Program-made: the position numbers and the translations under genes
DNA from: JBBTWO01 sp038062745
GTDB lineage: Bacteria; Patescibacteriota; Microgenomatia; UBA8517
Direction: 5' to 3'
NCBI GenBank assembly: GCA_038062745.1
Contig: JBBTWO010000013.1
Coordinates: forward strand, 1 to 14,853
Length of the DNA stretch: 14,853 bases
Shown: positions 6,068 through 12,954 of the stretch, in pieces
Position numbering within the stretch: position 1 is the stretch's first letter
How the letters are laid out: the number at the start of each line of letters is the position of its first letter
The notes under the pieces: generated by a model
What the model saw: only the letters and a program-made list of their open reading frames with translations
What the model was told of the DNA's origin: nothing
Databases searched by the model: none

Positions 6068-7571
6068 ATGATTAAAGGCATTTTCCACAAACTACTCTTG
6101 CCAGCTTTAGCCATTGCCACCATACTTTCGCTTGCCCTTGTTGCAGGATTGTTTTCTGTTTGGCAGGAAAAATTGGCTGATAATTTGTTCTTACCTAAAA
6201 AACCAAGTGATGAGATAATAATTATTGCAATTGACGATGATTCACTCCATAGCCTTGGTCAGTGGCCATGGGATAGAAAAATCCATGCGCAACTATTATC
6301 AAAAATTAAAACTTCCCAACCAAAGATAATTGGTTTAGATATTTCTTTCTTTGAGTTTTCCAATCCCCAAAGTGACCAAGAACTGGCTCAACAACTAGAC
6401 AAAAATGTCGTCATTGCAGCAGAAACCAAAGGCAGACAAACCATTGAACCAATTGAAATATTTGGCACTATTGCCCAAACAGGCATTACCAACACCATCG
6501 TTGACCCCGATGGTGTAACTAGAAAAATAAATTTGAAAGATAGTTTTGCTTGTGTAATTACAGGTTCTGCAGGGTGTTACCCTGCAGGGCAGATGCGGAT
6601 TAATTTTGTTGGTGAACCACAAAGTTTTGAAACTATTTCCTTTGCTGAGGTCTTAGAAAATGACTTTGATACCACTATTTTTAACGGTAAAATAGTTTTG
6701 GTAGGCGCCACTGCCAACGATTTGCACGATACCCAAATTGTACCAACTTCCCATGGAGCGCCAATGTCAGGAGTTGAAATTCATGCTAATGCAGTCCAAA
6801 CCATACTGACTGAAAAATTTCTACTTGAAGAAGAAAAACTAGCAACTATTATTACGCTTTTAATCCTAACCATAATAACTATTGGTGTTTGTTCATCTGT
6901 ACGCATAAAAATTGGCTTGGGGATCAGTCTAACTTTAATTATTGTCTACTATATGTACGCATTCTGGTCTTTTGATCAAGGCGTAATTCGAAACCTAATC
7001 TATCCCCCACTTACCATAATCATCTCCTTTGTTTCTTGCATCGTCCTAAAGTATTCAACCGAATCCAAACAAAAAAGATTCCTGCGTAAAGCTTTTTCTC
7101 ATTATGTATCAGAAGATGTAGTCAAGGAAATTGTAGCCAACCCAGACAAGTTAGTTTTGGGGGGTGAGAAAAAAACTGTTACAGTACTTTTTTCAGATAT
7201 CCAAGGCTTTACTACTATTTCTGAAAAAACTCAACCTGAAAAGTTAACTAGTTTGTTAAACGACTACCTAACACACATGACCAATATCATCCTGGCAAAT
7301 ACAGGTGTTGTTGATAAATTCATTGGCGATTCTGTTATGGCCTTCTGGGGGGCACCGCTTGCCGAACCAGATCATGCCTATAAGGCGTGTTTGGCAGCCC
7401 TTGCCATGCAGCGGGTTAAAGTCGGTAAGTTTAATACTAGAATTGGTATAAACACTGGCGAGGTAATTGTTGGCAATATGGGAAGTGACACTAGGTTTGA
7501 TTATACCGTTCTTGGTGACACAGTAAATATAGCTTCCAGACTTGAAGGGCTAAATAAAGAATACAAAACCA
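6068..7571 (+). CDS. CHASE2-domain class III adenylate cyclase, 3' end lost in gap
   Basis: 501 residues are visible before the N-run. They begin with an N-terminal TM helix (about 10-30) and an extracytoplasmic CHASE2 sensor domain (about 35-250) with IIIAIDDDSLHSLGQWPWDR, IIGLDISF, GKIVLVGATA and MSGVEIHANAVQTIL. Three TM helices follow (about 258-275, 280-300 and 310-328). The class III cyclase domain starts near 365. Catalytic residues are present: metal-binding D377 (LFSDIQG) and D421 (KFIGDSVMAFWGAP), substrate-specifying K417 with T480 (a pair found in bacterial adenylate cyclases), and transition-state N487 and R491 (TVNIASR). It should make cAMP in response to an outside signal. It follows the NAGPA gene by 9 nt, so an operon is likely. 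Residues 167-176 are encoded by a perfect palindrome (6567-6587). The last part of the catalytic domain is missing. Confidence 0.93.
6567..6587. repeat. Perfect triloop palindrome inside the cyclase gene
   Basis: The arms CTGCAGGGT and ACCCTGCAG (9 bp) flank a 3-nt loop, GTT. It encodes part of GSAGCYPAGQM in the CHASE2 domain, where related proteins usually have a longer and different segment. The short-loop design is like the hairpins at 2243-2261, 2276-2290 and 4408-4422. It may be an inserted palindromic element or chance. Confidence 0.5.
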
Positions 7572-7671
7572 NNNNNNNNNNNNNNNNNNNNNNNNNNNNN
7601 NNNNNNNNNNNNNNNNNNNNNNNNNNNNNNNNNNNNNNNNNNNNNNNNNNNNNNNNNNNNNNNNNNNNNNN
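7572..7671. other. Assembly gap (100 N)
   Basis: A run of exactly 100 N is the usual placeholder for a scaffold join of unknown length. It hides the 3' end of the cyclase gene and of the metallopeptidase gene, which converge here. Open frames drawn through the Ns are meaningless, and the relative order of the two contigs depends on scaffolding. Confidence 0.97.
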
Positions 7672-8021
7672 TAGCCATCTTTAAAAAGAATATCTTTTGC
7701 AAATTTTTTCTTCATTTTTTGAGTATCAACATAATAAGCATTACCAATATATGCTTTCTTGTTTTTGGCGTCTGTGCAGGTATCAACTACAATTATTAAT
7801 ACATCTTCTGCTTTTAATTTCTTGGCCACACTTGCTGCTCCACCCAAATCTTTTTCCTCAAAATTTGTTAAATATACCTCCGTGTTGGTTTTTCTAGCTG
7901 CCTGGTAAGCTACAAAAACACCAGCAAAATTATCTACCAAGCCATTTAAGTTATGATTATCAAGGTGAATAAATTTCACTGGCTTGGCCAAGTCAAAGTG
8001 AGCTGAGAGAATTATTTTCAT
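7672..8021 (-). CDS. M28/M42-like zinc metallopeptidase, C-terminus lost in gap
   Basis: 116 N-terminal residues are visible. The arrangement fits a co-catalytic zinc aminopeptidase of the M28/M42/M20 (MH clan) fold: SAHFD supplies H8-x-D10, GLVDNFAG supplies the bridging D30, NFEEKDLGG supplies the E55 (general base) and E56 (ligand) pair, and VVDTC supplies D80. The last histidine ligand would lie in the gap. The spacing between motifs is shorter than in full-size aminopeptidases, so this is a minimal version. No signal peptide is visible. Its ATG overlaps the upstream stop as ATGA (8018-8021), so it is translationally coupled to the C45-like gene. Function as a peptidase or amidohydrolase is inferred from the metal ligands. 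Confidence 0.7.
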
Positions 8022-9268
8022 TTTTTCTTAAATTTATTTTTTGTCATTTCCCAAATCTTTTTTTCCTGATACATATAATTATTATCTATCTGATTGGAAT
8101 ATTCCATTCCAACAATTGGTTTAGGAGTCAATTTACCAATATACAAACTGGTGTGCGCCTTGCCCAAAAAACCAACAAAGTGAGCCGCAGTCCACAAGCT
8201 TGGCAATCCAGTGTGATAAATATTCCAGTGTTTGTCTTTTCTCCTATACCTTCTTAAATCTCCGTACGGATATGCAAGTGTTTCAAGTCCGGTACTAATT
8301 GCTTGTTTTTCGCCATCTATCCTCCACATCCCCAGATTGGAAATTTTTTCGAGCCTTTTTTCTCTTCTGGTCATTTCGATATATGTCTGTTCATCGTATT
8401 CAGACATTTTTTGAAAGTCTTTAGCCTTTGGATAATTTGCCTGGCTAAATTTTTTGTAATCAGTATCGATTTTGACAATCTTACTTCCGGCAAACTCAAC
8501 TGATAATAGGTTTCGTTTTTTACTGTCCAACATATGGACTGAATAACCATTCTGAAATGGATACTTAACACAAAGAACTTTAAGTTTCTTAATGAGCATT
8601 TTTATGTCTTCTAAATTTCCACAGTCAAAAAACATAAAAACAATAAAATTTGACCATAACGGACCGTAAAGTTTTTCCTTTATAAACAGCTCATCAACAA
8701 ACTGGACAAAATTGTCGTTTTCGAGAGTTCCAAAGGCCGGACCCCATAAACATAAACCAGGATAGGAAAAAAAAGTAGATTTTCTTCCACTTAAATTTGC
8801 TTTTACTAATCTATGGCCGTATTTTGATTTTTGTGCCAACTTATCATTATCACCGTCTTCTTCGGTATGCAAAAAGGCTATTTCCCCTTTGGTGTTTTTG
8901 GAAATAAGCGTTTGACAACCAGCATCAATTTCTTTTTGCAGAAAAGCTGATTCAGCCAAACACAACCCTGAACCTTTTGAAAATCCTTCTAGGGCATCAA
9001 TATATCTTTGGGCATAATTTTGGCTATTTATTACTAGATTGCCTTTCTTGGCAATGTTTTTAATTACTTCCAAGTCTGCCAAAGCTGCTGCCAGATGCTT
9101 GCCATTACCTTTGTCTTTTTTAAGTCTTTCGTTAAGCGATTGGTGAATAACTTTTTTGGTTTTTTGGGCATATTCTGAGGCTAAATCATGGATATTCTTG
9201 GCCGAAATGGTAATTATTTCTGAATCAGAAAAGCCGTGAACTGTGATTGAAGTCTTTGAAAAAAACAT
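8018..9268 (-). CDS. C45-like (acyl-CoA:6-APA acyltransferase type) Ntn hydrolase
   Basis: The 416-aa protein has a segment near residues 90-135, YIDALEGFSKGSGLCLAESAFL followed by DAGCQTLISKNTKGEIAFLHTEEDG. It resembles the 'El.GiAeGaGls..d...ln ... GCT.....G....gRN.D' core of the acyl-coenzyme A:6-aminopenicillanic acid acyltransferase/linear amide hydrolase family (peptidase C45). In that family the Cys after Gly, here C118, becomes the N-terminal nucleophile after self-cleavage. The long N-terminal part would be the propeptide-like subunit. The Asn/Asp after the second strand is replaced by the acidic HTEEDG, so the match is divergent. A TGCTAGAAT extended -10 box (complement of 9274-9282) sits 5 nt before the ATG. 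It overlaps the metallopeptidase gene by 4 nt. Substrate is unknown. Confidence 0.55.
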   Translation of the reverse strand: MFFSKTSITVHGFSDSEIITISAKNIHDLASEYAQKTKKVIHQSLNERLKKDKGNGKHLAAALADLEVIKNIAKKGNLVINSQNYAQRYIDALEGFSKGSGLCLAESAFLQKEIDAGCQTLISKNTKGEIAFLHTEEDGDNDKLAQKSKYGHRLVKANLSGRKSTFFSYPGLCLWGPAFGTLENDNFVQFVDELFIKEKLYGPLWSNFIVFMFFDCGNLEDIKMLIKKLKVLCVKYPFQNGYSVHMLDSKKRNLLSVEFAGSKIVKIDTDYKKFSQANYPKAKDFQKMSEYDEQTYIEMTRREKRLEKISNLGMWRIDGEKQAISTGLETLAYPYGDLRRYRRKDKHWNIYHTGLPSLWTAAHFVGFLGKAHTSLYIGKLTPKPIVGMEYSNQIDNNYMYQEKKIWEMTKNKFKKK

Positions 9269-9273
9269 AAACT

Positions 9274-9282
9274 ATTCTAGCA
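9274..9282 (-). promoter_or_regulatory. Extended -10 element before the C45-like gene
   Basis: Minus strand TGCTAGAAT is an extended -10 (hexamer 5 of 6) ending 5 nt before the ATG at 9268. It would give a leaderless transcript and an internal promoter for the last two genes of the cluster. The -35 region is weak. Confidence 0.4.
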
Positions 9283-9316
9283 CTTAGAAAGACCTATAAC
9301 TATAGTTAATTTCAGG

Positions 9317-10339
9317 CTATTGGAGAAACTTGGCATATTTTGAGAGCATGGAAAGCAAAAAATCTGAAAAAGTAATTCCATGCATGGCCAGGACTTCGGT
9401 CATTGGCAACCCCAGATCAGGACCTATGGCCGTATTTGGATTTGAATCCGTAAAGTAAGGCGTGTTGGTTGACTCCTCCACTCGAACATCAAATTTGGCG
9501 TAATCCTTGTGGTACAAACCATTAAATGCCCTAACTGCCAAAGTCCTAATTTTTTGGGCAAGCGGTTCCTCAACTAGTTTATATTGATACGCTTTTATGT
9601 CATCATAAGACTCGAAACTTGTAAAAAAGTGCTTGCCATCTGGTTTTTTGCGAAAGATTTTCTCAGCCATAAAAACATGGTTTTTGGCTCCATCGTCAAA
9701 AACTACTACTGTTACTTCTGGCCCATCAACAAATCGTTCAACAATAACTGGTAATTTATAGGTTGAAATCATCTCGTCTACTGCACCCTGGGCGTCTTTA
9801 ACTGTTTCTTTAACAGCTTTGTTGCCAATTCCAACACTTCCCCCGCCTTCATTAAGTTTCACAATTAAGGGCAACCCCAAATTTTCATCGATTGCAGTTC
9901 CAGCCCTGCGAACAAACTGAAAAGCAGGAGTAGGAACATCGTAACTGGCCAGCATTCTTTTGGTGAAGTTTCTATTGTTGCCAATAACCAAGCCCTCCAT
10001 CCCTGCCCCAGTATAGGGCGTTTGGGATAATTCTAAAGCTGCAGGAACAGAAGTTTGCAAACTGTCTTTTCCCCGAAGCGTATCTACAAGATTTAAAACT
10101 ACATTTGGCTTATCAACCAATAACTTAGTCAGTAAATAATTGTCTCCAGGATATAGTTTTGCTGGGACTCCAAGGCCTAAAAGTAATTTTTCAATGTCTT
10201 GCGCCCGCTCTTCAACTTCAATTTCCCCATCGTATGCTTGTTGAGTGGCAAACATATCGCGTTCAACATGGGAATAAGCAACGGCAACTAACCGTAGACG
10301 TTTGAGTGCGTCTTTATCTATGGGCAGTTTGATCTTCAC
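9317..10339 (-). CDS. ATP-grasp ligase, D-alanine--D-alanine ligase family
   Basis: The 340-aa length and motif order fit the D-Ala-D-Ala ligase type of ATP-grasp enzymes, which activate a carboxylate with ATP and join it to an amine. Visible motifs are GNNRNFTKRML with K128, the ATP-binding strand LIVKLNEGGGSVGIG (K161 and the glycine loop 165-171), VIVERFVDGPEVTV (E201, the adenine-contact region), the metal ligand area KFDVRV (D284), and TDSNPNTAIGP (298-306). In classical Ddl the last motif is usually E-x-N with PG following; here the Glu is replaced by Asp and the text differs, so the substrate may not be D-Ala. The start codon is GTG at 10339; a weak AGGA lies too far upstream to help. 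It follows the unknown gene by 21 nt. It is not called ddl because of the divergent end. Confidence 0.8.
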   Translation of the reverse strand: MKIKLPIDKDALKRLRLVAVAYSHVERDMFATQQAYDGEIEVEERAQDIEKLLLGLGVPAKLYPGDNYLLTKLLVDKPNVVLNLVDTLRGKDSLQTSVPAALELSQTPYTGAGMEGLVIGNNRNFTKRMLASYDVPTPAFQFVRRAGTAIDENLGLPLIVKLNEGGGSVGIGNKAVKETVKDAQGAVDEMISTYKLPVIVERFVDGPEVTVVVFDDGAKNHVFMAEKIFRKKPDGKHFFTSFESYDDIKAYQYKLVEEPLAQKIRTLAVRAFNGLYHKDYAKFDVRVEESTNTPYFTDSNPNTAIGPDLGLPMTEVLAMHGITFSDFLLSMLSKYAKFLQ

Positions 10340-10360
10340 AATATCAGTGTAAACTGTCCT

Positions 10361-11251
10361 TCATCCATTTTGCAATACATAAGCCGTGTTGCCACTTAGT
10401 TTAATTACAGCTTGCCATTTTTCACTTCTTCGCAAACCTTTGTTTGGATGAATCACAGATATGCTTACAAATACCCCTCTAGTATTTTCATATAGTTCTC
10501 TGACTTCAAAACGCTCCCCTTGACCCAACAAATGATTATAAGACGTATTAACAGCATCACAAAGAATGTCTCTTCTGGTAAGAGATTTAATTTTTTCACT
10601 CTGTTTTTGACGTAAACATTTTGCTGGCCAAGGTAAATCCTCTATTTCTACCTGAGTCTCTTGAATTTCTCCTTCAATTGGCTGAGAAACTATAAAATGA
10701 CAGCCATCTGCTACAAATGTTTTTGTGTTTTCAAATCCTTTTGGGTGAAGATAGTTGATTCTATGTTTTCTGGTAGTACCTTGTCCTATTTCTGACAACC
10801 ATCTGATATGCTGACCACCAACTTGGCGACACACTTCTATAGCAACACAAGATGCCTCAGGCTTTAAAACACTTGAGTATGGATCAATAATGTATGTTTG
10901 TTGTCTTGACAATAAACCTTTTAAATCTTTACCAGCCACTATTTCATCCATAACAAAAATTATTCCCGAAAAGCAATTTAAATAATCTGGTATACCTACA
11001 ATATTTCCAGTGGCAGGAAAGTCCAAAAATTCTATTTTCTCGGTTTTGTCAATTCTAAAAAGTGATTTATTACCTTGTCTGGTGAAATCTTCAACTACAT
11101 AGTCCCCTTCCCGTAATTCAATTCCTTGGCTTTTAATTCTAGCAACATACTGTCTATATTCAGCTTGGAGTAATTGTTCTGGGGTGGGTGGAAATACTTT
11201 AATTTCCATTTTCCCACCAAAATCAGTAAAGGCCAATTGTCTTTCGGGCAT
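10361..11251 (-). CDS. Unknown protein, first gene of the ATP-grasp cluster
   Basis: This protein of up to 296 aa has no family I recognise. There is no signal peptide or TM segment, so it is probably cytosolic. It has several scattered cysteines (C93, C134, C140, C184, C212, C231) and alternating strand-like text, e.g. GDYVVEDFTRQGNKSLFRIDKTEKIEFLDF. An internal ATG at 11209 (Met15) is an alternative start; it is preceded by a GGTGGG stretch at suitable distance, and the product would begin MEIKVFPPTPEQLL, which looks like a natural beginning. A promoter at 11371-11399 gives a leader of about 110 nt containing two hairpins, an unusually long leader for this window. The ATP-grasp gene follows after 21 nt. 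Confidence 0.7.
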   Translation of the reverse strand: MPERQLAFTDFGGKMEIKVFPPTPEQLLQAEYRQYVARIKSQGIELREGDYVVEDFTRQGNKSLFRIDKTEKIEFLDFPATGNIVGIPDYLNCFSGIIFVMDEIVAGKDLKGLLSRQQTYIIDPYSSVLKPEASCVAIEVCRQVGGQHIRWLSEIGQGTTRKHRINYLHPKGFENTKTFVADGCHFIVSQPIEGEIQETQVEIEDLPWPAKCLRQKQSEKIKSLTRRDILCDAVNTSYNHLLGQGERFEVRELYENTRGVFVSISVIHPNKGLRRSEKWQAVIKLSGNTAYVLQNG

Positions 11252-11265
11252 TAATTTTTGTTTTG

Positions 11266-11341
11266 GGTAGACAGGAGGGAGTATCTACCTTTTTTGAAGA
11301 AGAAACTCTCTCTAGTCTACATTTTCCTCTAAAATGACTAG
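11266..11341 (-). promoter_or_regulatory. Leader with two inverted repeats upstream of the unknown gene
   Basis: Between the promoter and the gene lie two hairpins. The first pairs CTAGTC/GACTAG plus ATTTT/AAAAT (11312-11341; 11 bp with a 3-nt bulge and a 5-nt loop). The second pairs GGTAGA/TCTACC (11266-11271 with 11284-11289, 12-nt loop). On the minus strand the loop of the second exposes a CTCCCTCC-like pyrimidine stretch. An operator or a cis-acting leader is possible; neither is proven. Confidence 0.35.
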
Positions 11342-11370
11342 ATTATTGGTTTCTTTGGACATCTGAAACT

Positions 11371-11399
11371 ATAGTAAATAATTTTTAGATATAGGTCAA
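11371..11399 (-). promoter_or_regulatory. Promoter of the ATP-grasp cluster
   Basis: Minus strand TTGACC (complement of 11394-11399, 5 of 6), a 17-nt spacer and TACTAT (complement of 11371-11376, 4 of 6). It starts just after the stop codon of the gene at 11408-11779. Confidence 0.55.
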
Positions 11400-11407
11400 G
11401 GGGCTAT

Positions 11408-11779
11408 TTACTTTTCCAGGGGGTTGTATGTAATAGTGCGAATGTTTTCAACTAGCCTTTGGGCAAATTCAGCTGGCTTTAAATCTGAAGGATACAAAAT
11501 TATCCCAGCCTCTGCCATACCGGTCAATGCAAACTTTAGTTTTTGATCTATATCTAAAATCCTTTGGCCCTCTGGTTTACCATCATTTTCAATCATAAGT
11601 TCACTAACAGACTTCAAGACGTCAGGCAGTTGAACGATTTCTCCACTAGGAAAAAAGCCATGCAGGCTATTAATATACCTTCCAGTTTTCTCTTGATCCA
11701 TAAACTGGATGTCCTCTAGCCTAACTTGACCAATAATGACGTGCAAACTAGTGCTAATTCCTGTGTCATTTTCAACCAT
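11408..11779 (-). CDS. Hypothetical protein
   Basis: The 123-aa product of no known family starts MVENDTGISTSLHVIIGQVRL and contains an acidic middle and a predicted helical C-terminus (PAEFAQRLVENIRTI). No membrane segment or metal motif is visible. The frame is open to an earlier ATG at 11818, but a TGGTATACT extended -10 box (complement of 11789-11797) lies inside that extension and ends 9 nt before the ATG at 11779. Transcription would begin about 3 nt before it, so the shorter start is chosen. The identical word TGGTATACTTTG precedes rnhB. The gene is divergent from rpsU, with overlapping promoter regions. Confidence 0.68.
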   Translation of the reverse strand: MVENDTGISTSLHVIIGQVRLEDIQFMDQEKTGRYINSLHGFFPSGEIVQLPDVLKSVSELMIENDGKPEGQRILDIDQKLKFALTGMAEAGIILYPSDLKPAEFAQRLVENIRTITYNPLEK

Positions 11780-11788
11780 TGGATGCAA

Positions 11789-11797
11789 AGTATACCA
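11789..11797 (-). promoter_or_regulatory. Extended -10 promoter TGGTATACT
   Basis: Minus strand TGG-TATACT followed by TTG. The 12-nt word TGGTATACTTTG is shared exactly with the rnhB promoter. It lies about 10 nt from the opposing -10 element of rpsU. Confidence 0.55.
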
Positions 11798-11804
11798 AAG
11801 TTTA

Positions 11805-11813
11805 TGGTAAAAT
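11805..11813 (+). promoter_or_regulatory. Extended -10 promoter of rpsU
   Basis: TGGTAAAAT is a TGn-extended -10 element. The predicted leader is about 30 nt, long enough to hold the strong Shine-Dalgarno sequence at 11833-11843. No clear -35 box is present. Confidence 0.45.
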
Positions 11814-11832
11814 AGCACTACCTAAATATAAG

Positions 11833-11843
11833 AAAGGGGTGAT
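11833..11843 (+). promoter_or_regulatory. Strong Shine-Dalgarno of rpsU with a downstream complement
   Basis: AAAGGGGTGAT is almost the full complement of the 16S 3' tail and lies 6 nt before the ATG at 11850. It is the only strong ribosome-binding site in the window. The sequence directly at and after the rpsU stop (ATTACCCCTTT, 12044-12054) can pair with it over 11 positions with one G-U pair. Confidence 0.6.
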
Positions 11844-11849
11844 TTTTTT

Positions 11850-12044
11850 ATGGTAATGGTTTCCAAGAAAAAAGGCGAATCGGACGACAGACTAATATCA
11901 AGGTTTAAGAAGAAAGTTCTTTCTTCTGGAGTTCTAGTGGAATACAGAGAACGCGAGCGACACAAGAAAAACTCTGAAAAAAGAAAAGAACAATTATATA
12001 GGGTTAGACACAATATTGAACTTGAGAAGAAAAGAGATCACTGA
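11850..12044 (+). CDS. rpsU: 30S ribosomal protein S21
   Basis: The 64-aa, highly basic protein matches S21, a small-subunit protein near the mRNA exit and the anti-Shine-Dalgarno helix. The family core is visible as KGESDDRLISRFKKKVLSSGVLVEYRERERHKKNSEKRKEQ, equivalent to the 'E..d.aLrRFkr...kaGvl.e.R.RE.yekPs.kRK' consensus. The length is within the normal range. The start at 11850 is set by the Shine-Dalgarno sequence 6 nt upstream; Met3 (11856) would be a poorer choice. The gene is alone, divergent from a hypothetical gene and convergent with rnhB. No hairpin terminator follows; only ACCCC and a T-run lie between the two stops. Confidence 0.9.
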   Translation: MVMVSKKKGESDDRLISRFKKKVLSSGVLVEYRERERHKKNSEKRKEQLYRVRHNIELEKKRDH

Positions 12045-12055
12045 TTACCCCTTTT

Positions 12056-12700
12056 TTAGATATATTTTCTGACAAACAATTCCCGGTGGAAGGAAGTTTT
12101 TCCGTGCTGAGAAATAGCTTCTCTGTGGCTTTTGGTTCCATAGCCCTTGTTGTCTTCCCAACCATACATCTGGTATTTTGGCTCTTGTGCCAGAGTTGTC
12201 ATTAAGTTGTCTCTATACACCTTGGCGACAATAGATGCAGCTGCAATTGAAACTGACAGACTATCTCCTTTTATAATTGGTTTCTGTCTATTTTTTGACA
12301 ATCCCTTTACATTGGGAATATAAAATGCATCTAACAGCAGGTAGTCAATTTGCAAAGTTTTTTGTATTTTTGCTACTGCTTGTCGGACAGCAATCTCAGT
12401 GGCCTTTTTGATGCCAAGTGTATTGATTAGGTGTACTGAGGCTGTTCCGGTTGCACAGATAAGTGCGTTGTTTTGTATCCATAAGTTGGCTTTTTCTCTT
12501 TGTTTTGTGGACATTTTTTTGCTGTCTCTGATTACAACTTCAATAGTTTTCACGCTCCTAATAAACTCCGAATCAAAAACCACACACCCAGCAACAACAG
12601 GTCCTGCAAAACAACCTCTACCCACTTCATCAATCCCCGCTAATATAGTATGGCCTTTTTCTAAAAGCTTAAGCTCATATGCAAAATCGGGTAGAAGCAT
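12056..12700 (-). CDS. rnhB: Ribonuclease HII
   Basis: The 214-aa enzyme cleaves the RNA strand of RNA-DNA hybrids and removes single ribonucleotides from DNA. The family motifs are AGIDEVGRGCFAGPVVAG (residues 21-38, catalytic D24 and E25), RDSKKMSTKQRE (58-69), LLLDAF (D124) and KGDSLSVSIAAASIVAKVYRD (D146 as fourth acidic residue). The C-terminal GYGTKSHREAI...HR is also typical. All four active-site acids are present and the length is normal. The ATG at 12700 lies 9 nt after a TGGTATACT extended -10 box (complement of 12710-12718), so the mRNA is probably leaderless. It is divergent from secE and convergent with rpsU. Confidence 0.96.
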   Translation of the reverse strand: MLLPDFAYELKLLEKGHTILAGIDEVGRGCFAGPVVAGCVVFDSEFIRSVKTIEVVIRDSKKMSTKQREKANLWIQNNALICATGTASVHLINTLGIKKATEIAVRQAVAKIQKTLQIDYLLLDAFYIPNVKGLSKNRQKPIIKGDSLSVSIAAASIVAKVYRDNLMTTLAQEPKYQMYGWEDNKGYGTKSHREAISQHGKTSFHRELFVRKYI

Positions 12701-12709
12701 TTAGCTCAA

Positions 12710-12718
12710 AGTATACCA
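12710..12718 (-). promoter_or_regulatory. Extended -10 promoter of rnhB
   Basis: Minus strand TGGTATACT ends 9 nt before the ATG. It matches the element before the gene at 11408-11779 over 12 nt (TGGTATACTTTG). It abuts the secE -35 box on the other strand, so the two promoters may compete. Confidence 0.55.
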
Positions 12719-12747
12719 TTGTCAGGATGTCCTTTTGGTTGTATAAT
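12719..12747 (+). promoter_or_regulatory. Promoter of secE-nusG
   Basis: TTGTCA (12719-12724, 5 of 6), a 17-nt spacer and a perfect TATAAT (12742-12747). This is the best promoter in the window. The ATG of secE is 12 nt after the -10 box, giving a leader of about 6 nt. Confidence 0.8.
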
Positions 12748-12759
12748 TTCGCTTGTCCC

Positions 12760-12942
12760 ATGAGATCAATAATAAATTATTTTATTGGAGTCAAGGAAGA
12801 ACTGTCTAAAGTAATCTGGCCCAAAGCAGCGGTAGTTGCGAAATTGACACTCATAGTCTTTATTATTTCTCTCGGGGTTGGAGCCTATCTGGGAGTACTA
12901 GATTTAGGTTTTGTCAAACTAGTAGAATTAGCTATAAAATAG
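12760..12942 (+). CDS. secE: Preprotein translocase subunit SecE
   Basis: The 60-aa single-TM form of SecE stabilises SecY in the SecYEG channel of the inner membrane. It has the family signature of an amphipathic helix followed by KEELSKVIWPK (residues 12-22) and then one TM helix (about 27-46). The frame is open back to 12679, but the promoter at 12719-12747 lies inside that extension and the extension overlaps rnhB, so the ATG at 12760 is the start. There is no Shine-Dalgarno sequence; a nearly leaderless transcript is expected. nusG follows 12 nt after the stop. Confidence 0.95.
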   Translation: MRSIINYFIGVKEELSKVIWPKAAVVAKLTLIVFIISLGVGAYLGVLDLGFVKLVELAIK

Positions 12943-12954
12943 ACCAAATTTAAC

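Noticed and set aside
7491..7684. Reading both converging genes through the N-run
   Set aside because: The gap length is unknown, so any frame across it, and the residues placed after it, carry no information.
12679..12759. N-terminal extension of SecE
   Set aside because: The secE promoter lies within it and it overlaps rnhB; the 60-aa form is the normal length for single-TM SecE.
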